From Chloroflexota bacterium (GTDB lineage: Bacteria > Chloroflexota > Anaerolineae > CG2-30-64-16): a stretch of DNA of 64,000 nt. A program made the translations under genes and the position numbers. Under the pieces are notes generated by a model that ran no database searches, was not told the origin of the DNA, and saw only the letters and a program-made list of their open reading frames with translations. Below are positions 18,221 through 26,694 of this stretch, piece by piece (within the stretch, counting starts at the first letter, position 1; each line of letters starts with the position of its first letter). Location of the stretch: assembly GCA_016876015.1 (NCBI GenBank), contig VGOD01000007.1:1-64000 (forward strand), written 5' to 3'.

Positions 18221-18886
18221 ATGGCTGGTTCCAGGATCGGCGCGCTGTTTGACATGGATCACACACTGCTGAAGGGCAGTTCGGGGATGCTATATCTGCG
18301 CTATCTGCTGCAGGTGGGCTATATCCCGTGGACGCGTTGGCTGAGAATTCTGGGCCTGATCGGGCTTTATGCGATCGGCGTCTGGGATTACCCGCGGCTC
18401 ATGGCTCGTCTGATGACGCAGGCGGCAGGCGCAAGCGAAGCAGAGGCCTGGCGACTGAGCAGAGAGTGGTACGATGCTATGCTCTGGCGTTATATCGCCC
18501 AGGACGCGCGTGAGCGGGTGGCATGGCACCAAGAGCAGGGGCATCATGTGGCGATTGTCTCCGGCGCAACGATCTATGCGGTGCAACCGGTGGCGAACGC
18601 GCTCGCCCTGGACGGTCATTTTCTGGCGACGCGCTTGGAGGTCGTAGACGGCCATTTCACCGGTCGAGTGGATGAGCCGGCCTGCTTTGGCGCGGGCAAG
18701 GTGACCATGTCGCGGACCTATGCCGCGGATCACGGATTGGACCTGACGCGAAGTTTCTTCTACAGCGACAGCCATCACGATCTGCCTCTGTTGGAGGCGG
18801 TGGGGCATCCTGTCGCGGTCAATCCGAGCCGGAAGCTGACGCGCATCGCAGTGCAACGGGGGTGGCCCATCGAATACTTCCGTTGA
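18221..18886 (+). CDS. HAD-superfamily hydrolase, subfamily IB (SerB-like)
   Basis: A 221-residue phosphatase. Motif I is DMDHTLL (D11, D13), motif II is in VSGAT, and motif III/IV is in FYSDSHHDLPLLEAVGHPVA. The helical cap after motif I and the SDSxxDxPLL end are typical of HAD-IB enzymes that act on phosphoserine or phospholipid-type substrates (compare CicA/SerB). Its substrate cannot be named. It lies immediately after hflX on the same strand and is probably co-transcribed. Confidence 0.87.
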   Translation: MAGSRIGALFDMDHTLLKGSSGMLYLRYLLQVGYIPWTRWLRILGLIGLYAIGVWDYPRLMARLMTQAAGASEAEAWRLSREWYDAMLWRYIAQDARERVAWHQEQGHHVAIVSGATIYAVQPVANALALDGHFLATRLEVVDGHFTGRVDEPACFGAGKVTMSRTYAADHGLDLTRSFFYSDSHHDLPLLEAVGHPVAVNPSRKLTRIAVQRGWPIEYFR

Positions 18887-19205
18887 GTATTATGTCATCT
18901 TTGCGCGGCAGTGAGCATGTTCACACTATAGATGTTATGTGAATTCTTGCCTTGCCCCCCCGTCGCGACTCGACATAACCCTGAAAGGGAAAGGCTGGCA
19001 CAAGGGAGTCCCTCTTGCCTGTTCCGGCGCAATCCCGAAACAATGCTCGCGACGCCTGCAGGCCGCTTTGGTGACGCGCCTTACGGCAAACGTCCGCTAT
19101 TTGTGTGATCATCCTGATGACCGCCGGCGTGCATTCTGACGAGCGTGCTGGCCTGCCCTGCAAGATGACCAACTGATCCATTATGTCAATTTGTACGCGT
19201 GAAGC
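18887..19205. other. Intergenic region without a recognised gene
   Basis: These 319 bases hold no convincing gene. A 66-codon frame on the plus strand (18939-19139) lacks a ribosome-binding site, codon bias and similarity. No terminator hairpin with a T-run and no recognised riboswitch core was found. The last 40 bases are AT-richer and probably contain the promoter of the first S41 protease. Confidence 0.5.
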
Positions 19206-20402
19206 ATGAAGCCCGTTGACTTGAGCAGACGTCACCTTCTCGGTATCGCCATCGCGGCCGTTCTCCTGCTGGGGGCGACGTTCGCTGGCGGCTACGCCCT
19301 TGGCGATAACTGCGGCCAACGCACAGCGAGCGAGGCGTCCGGGTTTGCGCTGTTGTCGCAAGTGCGCGACCTGTTGAGCGATGAATTCATGGGAGAGGCG
19401 CCGCCGCCTCAAGCGCAGGCCTATGGCGCAATCCACGGCCTGGTCGGCAGCTACCGGGACCCCTACACGGTTTTCATAGAGCCGGCCCCGCGCAAAGTGG
19501 AGCGTGATGAGCTGCGCGGCTTTTTCGGCGGCATCGGCGCCTACATGCGCCGTGACGAGGTCGGTGACCTGACGCTGATCACCATGCGCGACCGGCCGGC
19601 CGCGCGCGTTGGTGTGCGTGACGGCGATGTGTTGCTGGCGGTGGATGGCGCAGCCATCACCCGTGCGATGACCGTCGAACAGGTGGTTGCGCTCGTTCGC
19701 GGCGATGTGGGAACCAAGGTCATCCTCACCCTGCGCCGCACGGGGCAGCCGGATGCGTTCACAATCGCAGTGGTGCGCGAACGCATCGAGACGCCTAGCG
19801 TGGAATGGCGCATGTTGGACGCCGCCAGCCGCATCGGCTATATCAGCATCCGGCTCTTCGGAGAGCGCACCGGGCAGGAACTCAAGGCTGGGCTGGCCGA
19901 CCTGGCCGCGCAGGACGTTCAGAAGCTCGTGCTGGATTTGCGCGGCAACGGCGGCGGCCTGGTGGACGCCGCGGTCGAGACTACCAGCCAGTTTCTGCGC
20001 GAAGGAACCGTGCTGCGCGAGGTGCGCCGCGGCGGCCATGAGCGGTTCTACCCTGTCAAGTTCGTGGCCAGTCCGGCGCATGACTGGGAGATCATTCTGT
20101 TGGTGGACGCCGGCACGGCCAGCGCCTCAGAGATCGTGGCGGGTGCGTTGCGTGATCAGGGCGGCGCAGTTCTGGTCGGCGAGAAGACCTTCGGCAAAGG
20201 CTCGGTGCAGGAGGTCCACGAGCTTCCCGACGGCTCTTCCCTGCACGTGACAGTGGCGCGCTGGCTGACGTCAGATCGCCGCCAGATTGACAAGGCTGGC
20301 CTCCAGCCAGACATCGTCGTCGGCATCACGAGCGCAGATCGCGATGCTGGACGTGACCCCCAACTCGCGCGCGCAGTAGCGTGGCTGCAGGGCCAACGCT
20401 AG
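19206..20402 (+). CDS. S41 family C-terminal processing peptidase (first of tandem pair)
   Basis: A 398-residue exported protease. The N-terminal hydrophobic segment (about 11-33, LLGIAIAAVLLLGATFAGGY) is a signal anchor. A helical domain, a PDZ domain (about 95-190, ARVGVRDGDVLLAVDG) and the S41 catalytic domain follow. The Ser-Lys dyad is in GTASASEIVAG and KTFGKGSVQ. Such proteases trim or degrade envelope proteins from their C-termini. The ribosome-binding site before ATG 19206 is weak. The following gene is a paralogue, separated by about 27 bases. Confidence 0.93.
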   Translation: MKPVDLSRRHLLGIAIAAVLLLGATFAGGYALGDNCGQRTASEASGFALLSQVRDLLSDEFMGEAPPPQAQAYGAIHGLVGSYRDPYTVFIEPAPRKVERDELRGFFGGIGAYMRRDEVGDLTLITMRDRPAARVGVRDGDVLLAVDGAAITRAMTVEQVVALVRGDVGTKVILTLRRTGQPDAFTIAVVRERIETPSVEWRMLDAASRIGYISIRLFGERTGQELKAGLADLAAQDVQKLVLDLRGNGGGLVDAAVETTSQFLREGTVLREVRRGGHERFYPVKFVASPAHDWEIILLVDAGTASASEIVAGALRDQGGAVLVGEKTFGKGSVQEVHELPDGSSLHVTVARWLTSDRRQIDKAGLQPDIVVGITSADRDAGRDPQLARAVAWLQGQR

Positions 20403-20429
20403 AGATGAGCGCATAGACAGGTGAGGAAG

Positions 20430-21806
20430 ATGAGCAACAACGGGACGACCGCTTTCGTGAAGGTGTTCTTGGTGTTCGTCGCGGCTTCTATCTTGACATT
20501 GGCGGCTTTCGGCGTGGGCGTCAGTGTCGGCGTGCGCGCCGCCAGCCCGCCGGCCAGCTCTCGGCAGCTCCAGCCGGTTGTGACCGTCGAGTCGGCGCCC
20601 TTGCCCACTGTGACATTCATACCGACAGTCCCTGCGTCTATCCCTACGCCGGCCACGCCTCTGCCCACGCCCACCGAAGAGCCGATTGCGCCCACAATCA
20701 AGCCAGCTCCCACCGCGGGCAACTCCACCAAGAAGAGCGGCCCCAGCGGGCTAGATACGGCGCTATTCGAGGAGGTCTGGAAGCTTCTGCAAGAGCAGTT
20801 CTACGGCGAGCTGCCCGAGAGCAAAGAGGTCACCTACAACGCCATTCGCGGGTTGGTTGAACGGCTGGGCGACCAGAACACGGCCTTTGTGGATCCCAAA
20901 CAGGCTGCCCTGTTCAATTCCGATATGCAGGGACAGTTCGAGGGGATCGGCGCGGGGGTCGAGCTCGCCGAGGGCGGCGGGGTGCGCATTCGCTATCTGT
21001 TCGCCGGTCAGCCTGCGGAGAAGTCCGGCGTACAAGTCGGCGATGTCATCATCGCGGTGGATGGCAAAGACATCACCAAGCTCAACCTCACCGAAGCGAT
21101 CAGCCTGATTCGGGGTCCGAAGGACAGTCGCGTGGTGTTGACCATCCGTCGCGAGGGCCAACAGCCGCTCGATATCACCGTCACGCGGGCGCGCATCGAA
21201 ATCCCGACCGTGACAACCAAGACGCTGGGAGAGGGCAAGATCGCACACATCGCCCTAAGCGAGTTCAGCAGCGTGGCGCCAGCGCGCCTGGCAGACGCGA
21301 TGAAGGAGGCGCTGGCCGCCAAACCGGCCGGGCTGATCCTCGATCTGCGCGGTAATCCTGGCGGGCTGCTGGACAGCGCGGTGCGCATCGGGTCCTATTT
21401 CGTGCCCGAAGGCAACATCGTGATCGAGCGGACGAAGGATGGCAAGGAGCGCATCTTCCGCCGCCAGGGCAGTTTCCTGCTCGGCAAAACGCCGCTGGTA
21501 GTCCTCATAGATGCCGGCAGCGCCAGCGCATCGGAAATCGTGGCTGGCGCGATTCAGGATGTCGGATCGGGCGTTTTGATCGGCGAAAAGACATTCGGCA
21601 AGGGCTCGGTGCAGGTGCCCAACAACCTGAGCGATGGCTCGCAACTGCGCGTTACCATCGCGCGCTGGTTCACCCCCAAGAATCGCGGGATTCATGGCAC
21701 GGGTCTGCAACCGGATATCGTTGTTCCGCTGACCAAAGAGGATGTGGCCGCCAAGCGCGATCCCCAATTGGATCGCGCGGTCGAATACCTGCTGAAAGGC
21801 AAGTGA
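20430..21806 (+). CDS. S41 family C-terminal processing peptidase (second of tandem pair)
   Basis: A 458-residue paralogue of the upstream gene. It has an N-terminal membrane anchor (about 8-35), a Pro-Thr-rich linker (about 50-95), a helical region, a PDZ domain (about 170-250, PAEKSGVQVGDVIIAVDG) and a catalytic core with GSASASEIVAG and KTFGKGSVQ. The extra linker moves the protease further from the membrane than in its neighbour. The ATG at 20430 follows AGGTGAGG; an in-frame GTG at 20421 is an alternative. The stop overlaps an in-frame GTG just before smpB. Confidence 0.93.
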   Translation: MSNNGTTAFVKVFLVFVAASILTLAAFGVGVSVGVRAASPPASSRQLQPVVTVESAPLPTVTFIPTVPASIPTPATPLPTPTEEPIAPTIKPAPTAGNSTKKSGPSGLDTALFEEVWKLLQEQFYGELPESKEVTYNAIRGLVERLGDQNTAFVDPKQAALFNSDMQGQFEGIGAGVELAEGGGVRIRYLFAGQPAEKSGVQVGDVIIAVDGKDITKLNLTEAISLIRGPKDSRVVLTIRREGQQPLDITVTRARIEIPTVTTKTLGEGKIAHIALSEFSSVAPARLADAMKEALAAKPAGLILDLRGNPGGLLDSAVRIGSYFVPEGNIVIERTKDGKERIFRRQGSFLLGKTPLVVLIDAGSASASEIVAGAIQDVGSGVLIGEKTFGKGSVQVPNNLSDGSQLRVTIARWFTPKNRGIHGTGLQPDIVVPLTKEDVAAKRDPQLDRAVEYLLKGK

Positions 21807-21808
21807 CG

Positions 21809-22285
21809 GTGACACGGCATAGCGGGGGCGAGCTCACACAGATCGCCAGCAATCGCAAGGCGCTGCATGACTACTTTATCGAGGATAGCTACGAAGCCGG
21901 CATTGCGCTTACGGGCACCGAGATCAAATCGGTACGCGCAGCGCGCGTCAACTTGCGCGACGGCTATGTGCAAATCCGCAAGGGCGAGGCGTGGCTGCTC
22001 AACGTGCACATATCCCCGTATGACTTCGGCAATCGAGAGAACCACGAGCCGCGCCGCGAGCGCAAGCTGCTGCTGCACGCACGTGAAATCCGCCGGCTAC
22101 AAAGCAAAGTCGCGGAGCGGGGCTGGACCATCGTGCCGCTCCGCATGTATCTGAAAAACGGCCGGGCCAAGATCGAAATCGCGCTGGTGCGCGGCAAACG
22201 CCAATACGACAAACGCGATGCGGTGGCCGAACGCGACATGGACCGCGAACTGAGACGGGTGACCAAGGAGCAAGACTGGGATTGA
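21809..22285 (+). CDS. smpB: SsrA-binding protein SmpB
   Basis: A 158-residue protein that binds tmRNA and delivers it to stalled ribosomes. Diagnostic blocks are NRKALHDYFIEDSYEAGIAL, TGTEIKSVRAARVNLRDGY, RKLLLHAREI and, at the C-terminus, GKRQYDKRDAVAERD, followed by the basic tail that mimics mRNA in the A site. The GTG at 21809 lies nine bases after AAAGG; a GTG at 21803 overlapping the upstream stop is possible. Its RNA partner ssrA begins only about 44 bases downstream. Confidence 0.96.
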   Translation: MTRHSGGELTQIASNRKALHDYFIEDSYEAGIALTGTEIKSVRAARVNLRDGYVQIRKGEAWLLNVHISPYDFGNRENHEPRRERKLLLHAREIRRLQSKVAERGWTIVPLRMYLKNGRAKIEIALVRGKRQYDKRDAVAERDMDRELRRVTKEQDWD

Positions 22286-22288
22286 CAT

Positions 22289-22317
22289 TTGCACTTATCG
22301 CATACGCGTGTTATACT
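22289..22317 (+). promoter_or_regulatory. Promoter of ssrA
   Basis: TTGCAC (22289-22294) and TATACT (22312-22317) are exactly 17 bases apart. They lie just upstream of the mature 5' end of tmRNA, so ssrA has its own promoter immediately after the smpB stop. Confidence 0.75.
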
Positions 22318-22328
22318 GATGCGGTCTT

Positions 22329-22740
22329 GGGGATGACTGGTTTCGACGGGGCAAATAGGTCGTAAGCTGCAAGCCGAGGGGCTCCAACCTCGCAAAAAGG
22401 GAGCAAAACACAACAGCCAACACTGGCAAAGCGTTCACCTTCCCCTTCGCCCGCACCAACGCGATGGCGATGGCTGCGTAGGAGAGGGGTAAGGGAACAA
22501 ACTGGTCGCCTCTGGCGACCACGGTGTCTTCGATGGGGCCAGGCGGCGTCGAGGAACATCGTCAGAGACCGTAAGGTGCGGCCCGCAGACGCCGATGAGC
22601 GGGCCTAAGCCAATCGGCTGGCCGGACTAGCGGACGGTGGTTACTGCTGGACCGTCCGGTGAGACTCAACATCAGTAACTAAGCTTGTAGACGCTTGCGG
22701 TCGTTTGTTTCGGACCCGGGTTCGACTCCCGGCATCTCCA
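22329..22740 (+). ncRNA. ssrA: Transfer-messenger RNA (one-piece tmRNA)
   Basis: The 5' GGGGATG pairs over seven bases with CATCTCC at the 3' end. ACTGGTTTCGACGGG near the 5' end and GGTTCGACTCCCGG near the 3' end are the hallmarks of the tRNA-like domain. The 3' CCA is not encoded; the discriminator A is at 22740. The internal reading frame ends in two alanines. Several GC hairpins between the tag frame and the 3' domain fit pseudoknots. At about 412 bases it has normal one-piece length. It rescues ribosomes together with SmpB, encoded just upstream. Confidence 0.96.
22416..22481 (+). CDS. tmRNA proteolysis tag reading frame
   Basis: Within ssrA, the resume codon GCC opens a 21-codon frame ending in TAG that would encode ANTGKAFTFPFARTNAMAMA plus a final A. 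The resume codon follows CAACA. The C-terminal MAMAA replaces the more usual LAA-type degron but keeps the two terminal alanines recognised by ClpXP-type proteases. Confidence 0.85.
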   Translation, partial: ANTGKAFTFPFARTNAMAMAA

Positions 22741-22749
22741 CTGCGTTTC

Positions 22750-22785
22750 GAAACCCGTTTTCATGCGAAAACGGGTTTCTTCTTG
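22750..22785 (+). terminator. Rho-independent terminator of ssrA
   Basis: A perfect 13-bp inverted repeat (22750-22762 with 22767-22779) has a four-base loop and is followed by TTCTT. It begins ten bases after the tmRNA 3' end. Confidence 0.92.
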
Positions 22786-22803
22786 TGAACTCAGGAAGGA
22801 TAC

Positions 22804-25119
22804 ATGGCTGCGAAACCAAAGGGACGGATCACTCTGCCCAAGGAGTTCCGCAAACCCCCCGCACCGGGCGCGCTCGGCCAGCTGCAAGAGGCCGTGCGCG
22901 CGCTTCGGCGCAGCAACTACGATCAGAGCATCGGTTTGGCTTTACAGGCGCTTAAAACAGCCAGAGACCCCGCCCATACCAGGGCGGCGAAGGATATCCT
23001 GGCTGAGTCCCATTTCCGCACCGCAGTCGCCGCTACCGACCCGACTCTGGCCCTGAAAGAACTGGACCAGGCTTTGACTCACACACCGGATGCGTCGCGT
23101 TTGCACTTTCACCGCGGCATCGCGTTGTGGCAGTTGGGCCGCCAGGCAGAGGCGGCCGAGGCCTGGCGTTTCACTGCCCAACGTGAAGCGAACCGGCCTG
23201 GCTTGGCATACTTCTGTCAGTTAGCTCGCCTGGCTGCGGGGGAGGTTTGGGACAGCGGCCGGCTGACGACGGCCGAGGCCAACACGTTGCGTGCGGCGGA
23301 GACGATCATTCGCAAGCGACCGCTGACCGAGCTCTCCGCTCTGTTGCAGCAGCCGCAGCTCGGCAAAGAACCGCGCATCTGGCAGGCGCTGGGGCAAATG
23401 CGGGCCGACCCGGCGAATGCGCCGGCCGATCTGTTGCTCGCCGCGGCTGCGAATACCACCCGCCGCCCGATCAGCCGCTATCTGCACTACTATCGCGGGG
23501 TCAGCGCCATGCGGCGCAGCGATGGGGATCAGGCCCGTATGGCATGGACCGCGGCCCAAACCGCCGGGATGGCGACGCCCTGGTCCGAAGACAACCTGGG
23601 CAGCCTTCTGCGCGCGCAGGTGACTAGCCTGGCAGAGAATGGCCGCTGGGCCGAGGTGGTGGAGCTGGCCGAGCGGCTCAGGGCCGAGGTCGCAGATAGC
23701 ATCTTGCAGGAGACCATCGGCCTGGCGTATTTTCACCTGGGCTATGAAGCCGCCCAGGCCAATCAGTGGCAAACTGCGGTGGCACACTGGCGCAAGGCGA
23801 ATGAGCATATGTCTACCCGCCAGTTGGCCCAAAACCTGGCTTTGGCGGAAGAAGCGTTGGAGAACTGGGGCCAGGCGGCTGAGGCCTGGCGCGCAATGGT
23901 GCGCCGGCGGCCGCGCAAGGCTGATCATCCCGACTTCTTGAGCGATGCCGAGGTCGCGGCTATCTGGGCTCATGCAGCCGAGTGCTATGCGCAGATAGAC
24001 AACGTTGACGAGCAAATCGTCTGCCTGAAGACCGCGGCGGAATATGCGCCTGAAGACAGCAGCCTGCGGCTGAAGCTGGCGGATGCCATGCGCGGGGTCG
24101 AGCGTGACTGGGCGGCGGCTAATCAATTGGAGGCGCTGCTGGCCGCGGATCCCAACAACGTTGACGCGCTGCTGCGCCTGGCTGCCATCCAACACGAGTC
24201 GTGGAGCGGCGATCCCGCATCGTTGTGGCGCCGCGTGCTGGCGATTGATCCGACCAATGTGGAGGCGCGCGAGGGACTGGCGCAGGATTATCTGGCCAAG
24301 ACCGGCGCATCTTTTGGCCAGACGTCTTCGCGGTTTTCATTCCTCGCGGCGTCATTCTTTGGCTCACCTGTCACGGGAGACCGAGTCAAGCTGCTGGAAG
24401 ACGGCTTGAAGGAGCTGGGCGAGCACCCCAAGCTGTTGCTGGAGCTCGGACGGATTTGCGCGGAAAACAAGCAGCGACACGCACAGGCGCACAGCTATCT
24501 GCTGCGCGCGTTTCAGGCTGACCCAAACAGCACCAAGACTGTCGGGCCAGCCCTCCACGAGCTGCTACACGCCGGCGGGGGAGAGATGGTCGTGCAGTTG
24601 CTGCCCCAAGCGCGCCAGATGCCCGGCCTGCTGCCGGCCTTCTGGATGGATCAGGCCCGGATGGTGTTGGATTGCAAACTGGGTCAGACCTGGGCTGCAC
24701 GCTTCTTCGACGAGGGGGTGAAGCTGGCCGAACTGAAGCGCAATTCGAGCACTCCGGCCAGTGTGCTGATTGAGGCCTTTGAGATGAGTCACGAGCATGG
24801 CGACAAGAATCTGGCCGAATGGTACGAGGAACGCATCCGCGATGAAGCCCCAGGCAGCGGCGCGCTCGACTACATTGCGGGCTACCGCCTCTATCACGAA
24901 CAGCAAGACCTGGCGGGCGCCCTGCGGCTGATGCGCAAGGCGAAACAGACTGCGAACAAGGCCCACGACTCCGGCGTCGCCGCGCTGGCCGAGCAGGCCG
25001 AGGTGATGCTCTCCGCAGGTGGAACTGCCGGCCTGGGCAGATTGCTGGCGGGGTTGGGACGACAGGGGTTGCTGCCCGATTTCCTGGATGATTACGACGA
25101 TGACGAGGAGGGTTGGTAA
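22804..25119 (+). CDS. Large tetratricopeptide-repeat protein of the Hsp70 operon
   Basis: A 771-residue soluble protein built almost entirely of TPR-like helical pairs. Examples are ALKELDQALTHTPDASRLHF, LALAEEALENWGQAAEAWRA and LEALLAADPNNVDALLRLAA. There is no signal peptide or membrane helix. The C-terminus is acidic (DYDDDEEGW), a feature that can bind chaperone TPRs or basic clients. A GGAAGGA ribosome-binding site precedes the ATG. Its stop overlaps the start of the J-protein gene (TAATG), placing it first in a four-gene Hsp70 operon. It is probably a scaffold or client adaptor, which is inferred from context. Confidence 0.85.
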   Translation: MAAKPKGRITLPKEFRKPPAPGALGQLQEAVRALRRSNYDQSIGLALQALKTARDPAHTRAAKDILAESHFRTAVAATDPTLALKELDQALTHTPDASRLHFHRGIALWQLGRQAEAAEAWRFTAQREANRPGLAYFCQLARLAAGEVWDSGRLTTAEANTLRAAETIIRKRPLTELSALLQQPQLGKEPRIWQALGQMRADPANAPADLLLAAAANTTRRPISRYLHYYRGVSAMRRSDGDQARMAWTAAQTAGMATPWSEDNLGSLLRAQVTSLAENGRWAEVVELAERLRAEVADSILQETIGLAYFHLGYEAAQANQWQTAVAHWRKANEHMSTRQLAQNLALAEEALENWGQAAEAWRAMVRRRPRKADHPDFLSDAEVAAIWAHAAECYAQIDNVDEQIVCLKTAAEYAPEDSSLRLKLADAMRGVERDWAAANQLEALLAADPNNVDALLRLAAIQHESWSGDPASLWRRVLAIDPTNVEAREGLAQDYLAKTGASFGQTSSRFSFLAASFFGSPVTGDRVKLLEDGLKELGEHPKLLLELGRICAENKQRHAQAHSYLLRAFQADPNSTKTVGPALHELLHAGGGEMVVQLLPQARQMPGLLPAFWMDQARMVLDCKLGQTWAARFFDEGVKLAELKRNSSTPASVLIEAFEMSHEHGDKNLAEWYEERIRDEAPGSGALDYIAGYRLYHEQQDLAGALRLMRKAKQTANKAHDSGVAALAEQAEVMLSAGGTAGLGRLLAGLGRQGLLPDFLDDYDDDEEGW

Positions 25120-25490
25120 TGTCCCCCAAACCGGCCGGCAAGGCCCCTAGGCCGAGCGACCCCTACGTGACGCTCGGCATAGATCGCCGGGCCAGCGACG
25201 CGGAGATCAAGCGCGCCTATTTCAGGTTGGTGCGCGAATACTCACCTGAGCACGCGCCGGAGAGATTTCAGGAAATCCGTGCAGCCTACGAGCGGCTGCG
25301 CACGCCGGAAGCGCGCAGCCAGGCTGATCTGTTTCTGATCCAGCCGCCGCCTGCGGCGCCCAGGCGCCGTATTCCGAAACTGGACCTGAATGTACACGAG
25401 GCGGACATCATCGCCCTGGCCTTCGAGTTGGGTCTGGCCGAGACCTCCGTTCACAGGGATTTCCATGAGCCAACCTTACCCACCCACTAG
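25119..25490 (+). CDS. Divergent J-domain protein lacking HPD
   Basis: A 123-residue protein. Residues about 14-70 match the J-domain pattern: DPYVTLGIDRRASDAEIKRA, YFRLVREYSPEHAPERFQEI and RAAYERLRTPEARS. The HPD tripeptide that stimulates Hsp70 ATPase is replaced by SPE in the equivalent loop. No Gly/Phe, zinc or DnaJ C-terminal domain is present. The last 50 residues (RIPKLDLNVHEADIIALAFE) are unique. It overlaps the TPR gene by one base and the GrpE-like gene by 26 bases, so the four chaperone genes are tightly coupled. It may tether the local Hsp70 rather than trigger hydrolysis in the canonical way. Confidence 0.8.
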   Translation: MSPKPAGKAPRPSDPYVTLGIDRRASDAEIKRAYFRLVREYSPEHAPERFQEIRAAYERLRTPEARSQADLFLIQPPPAAPRRRIPKLDLNVHEADIIALAFELGLAETSVHRDFHEPTLPTH

Positions 25491-26694
25491 CGAAACCGAA
25501 ACAGAGACGGTCAGCGTCCTGACCCCGGCGGCGCCTGATGGCGCCCAGGTATTGGGGCGCCTGGTGCGTCTGGCCACGCAAGCCGATCGCATTCAGGCGC
25601 AACTCGATGCTCTGTGGATCGAGTTTCAGGCCAGCAACGATCAGTTGTCCGCGCTTACGCGCTATTTCACTTCGGCCGATGCTGTGCGGCCGGTGGAGGC
25701 GCGCCTGGCTGAGCTGCTCACCCGCCAGGAAACGGCTGACCAGCAATTGGCTGATCTGACGCAGACCGTGACGAAGCTGACGCGCACGCAGTTCAAGGCT
25801 AACACGCTTGGCGAGTCCAAAGAGCAGCACGTGGCCGCGGCGCTGGCCGCTTTGCAAGAGATGGCGACTCGTCGGCAGCAAGCCCAGGAAGCGTACATTG
25901 CGCACGATGAGGCCCGGCTGGCCCAACTGCGCAGCGATGCGCGCAGCGAACTCGCGGCTGACTTTCTTCCGGCGCTCGATGGGCTAGAGCTGGCGCTTGA
26001 ACACGGCCGCGCCTGGATCCAGCGCCGCCGGCAGCTCCAGGAGGAATCGACCCGTGCGGCCGCGCAGGCAGCCGCCGACGCCGAAGCGTCCGCACTTCAG
26101 GCGCGGCAGGCGCGATGGTTGCCAGGGTGGTTGCCAGGGTTGCCATGGTTGCTATCTTTCCAAAAGATGGCAACCATGGCAACCCTGGGCGTGTGGAGCA
26201 AGCTGCGACGCGCGCTGGTCGGCGAGCCGGCATCCGGCTTGCGGACCGCATCGGTGTCCAAAGATGGCAACTCTGGGCCCTTGAGCGATGATGCGACCGA
26301 GGCCGTCAGCGGCTGGCTGCAAGGTCTCGAGCTGGTGCGTGAACGTTTTGTCGCGCTGCTGGCAGCCGAAGGCATCCGGCAGATCGAGGCGCGGGGTCGC
26401 ATCTTCGATCCAAGACTGCACCTGGCTGTTGCTGCCGAGATCCACGCCGATGTACCGGCTGGTCTGGTCGTCAGCGTCCAACGCAAGGGCTATCGCCAGC
26501 GCGAGCGCGTGATCCGCTATGCCGAGGTGACCGTGGCGCGTGCGCAGGGTTGCGATCCAGGGTTGCCATCTTTTGGAAAGATGGCAACCCTGGGCGAACC
26601 CTGGGCGGCCGAGCTCTCGGTTCCAACCGCGGTGATGCCGGCCGCACTCCGAACAGATTCATCTGATTTTCAGGAAGAAGAGGAACGCGAATGA
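25465..26694 (+). CDS. GrpE-like nucleotide exchange factor with repeat-derived inserts
   Basis: A 409-residue protein, about twice the normal GrpE length. The N-terminal half is coiled coil (about 25-205). The GrpE head is split. The first part reads [17 protein letters not shown]. The second (about 285-365) reads [40 protein letters not shown] and [17 protein letters not shown], matching the beta-wing signature. Between and after them lie inserts encoded by palindromic DNA ([14 protein letters not shown] near 230-245 and [14 protein letters not shown] near the end). The ATG at 25465, with AGGGAT before it, overlaps the J-protein gene. It is probably the exchange factor of the Hsp70 encoded next, whose start overlaps its stop. 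Confidence 0.8.
   Translation: MSQPYPPTSETETETVSVLTPAAPDGAQVLGRLVRLATQADRIQAQLDALWIEFQASNDQLSALTRYFTSADAVRPVEARLAELLTRQETADQQLADLTQTVTKLTRTQFKANTLGESKEQHVAAALAALQEMATRRQQAQEAYIAHDEARLAQLRSDARSELAADFLPALDGLELALEHGRAWIQRRRQLQEESTRAAAQAAADAEASALQARQARWLPGWLPGLPWLLSFQKMATMATLGVWSKLRRALVGEPASGLRTASVSKDGNSGPLSDDATEAVSGWLQGLELVRERFVALLAAEGIRQIEARGRIFDPRLHLAVAAEIHADVPAGLVVSVQRKGYRQRERVIRYAEVTVARAQGCDPGLPSFGKMATLGEPWAAELSVPTAVMPAALRTDSSDFQEEEERE
26134..26188. repeat. Palindromic repeat family B, copy 1, inside the GrpE-like gene
   Basis: Arms of 25 bases (26134-26158 and 26164-26188) are reverse complements with one mismatch around a five-base loop. The core GCCATCTT...AAGATGGC with flanking CCAGGG/CCCTGG recurs at 26557-26593 and as a half copy at 26257-26280. 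The frame stays open through it. Confidence 0.9.
26257..26280. repeat. Palindromic repeat family B, half copy
   Basis: TCCAAAGATGGCAACTCTGG followed by GCCC matches the right arm of the family B palindrome; the left arm is missing. It is in frame inside the GrpE-like gene. Confidence 0.7.
26557..26593. repeat. Palindromic repeat family B, copy 2 (perfect)
   Basis: Two 17-base arms (26557-26573 and 26577-26593) are exact reverse complements around TGG. It lies near the 3' end of the GrpE-like gene and is translated as part of it. Confidence 0.9.

Noticed and set aside
18939-19139. A 66-codon plus-strand frame in the large intergenic gap, and a possible cobalamin-riboswitch-like GAAAGGGAA segment.
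   Set aside because: No ribosome-binding site, no similarity, and the other conserved blocks of the riboswitch are missing.
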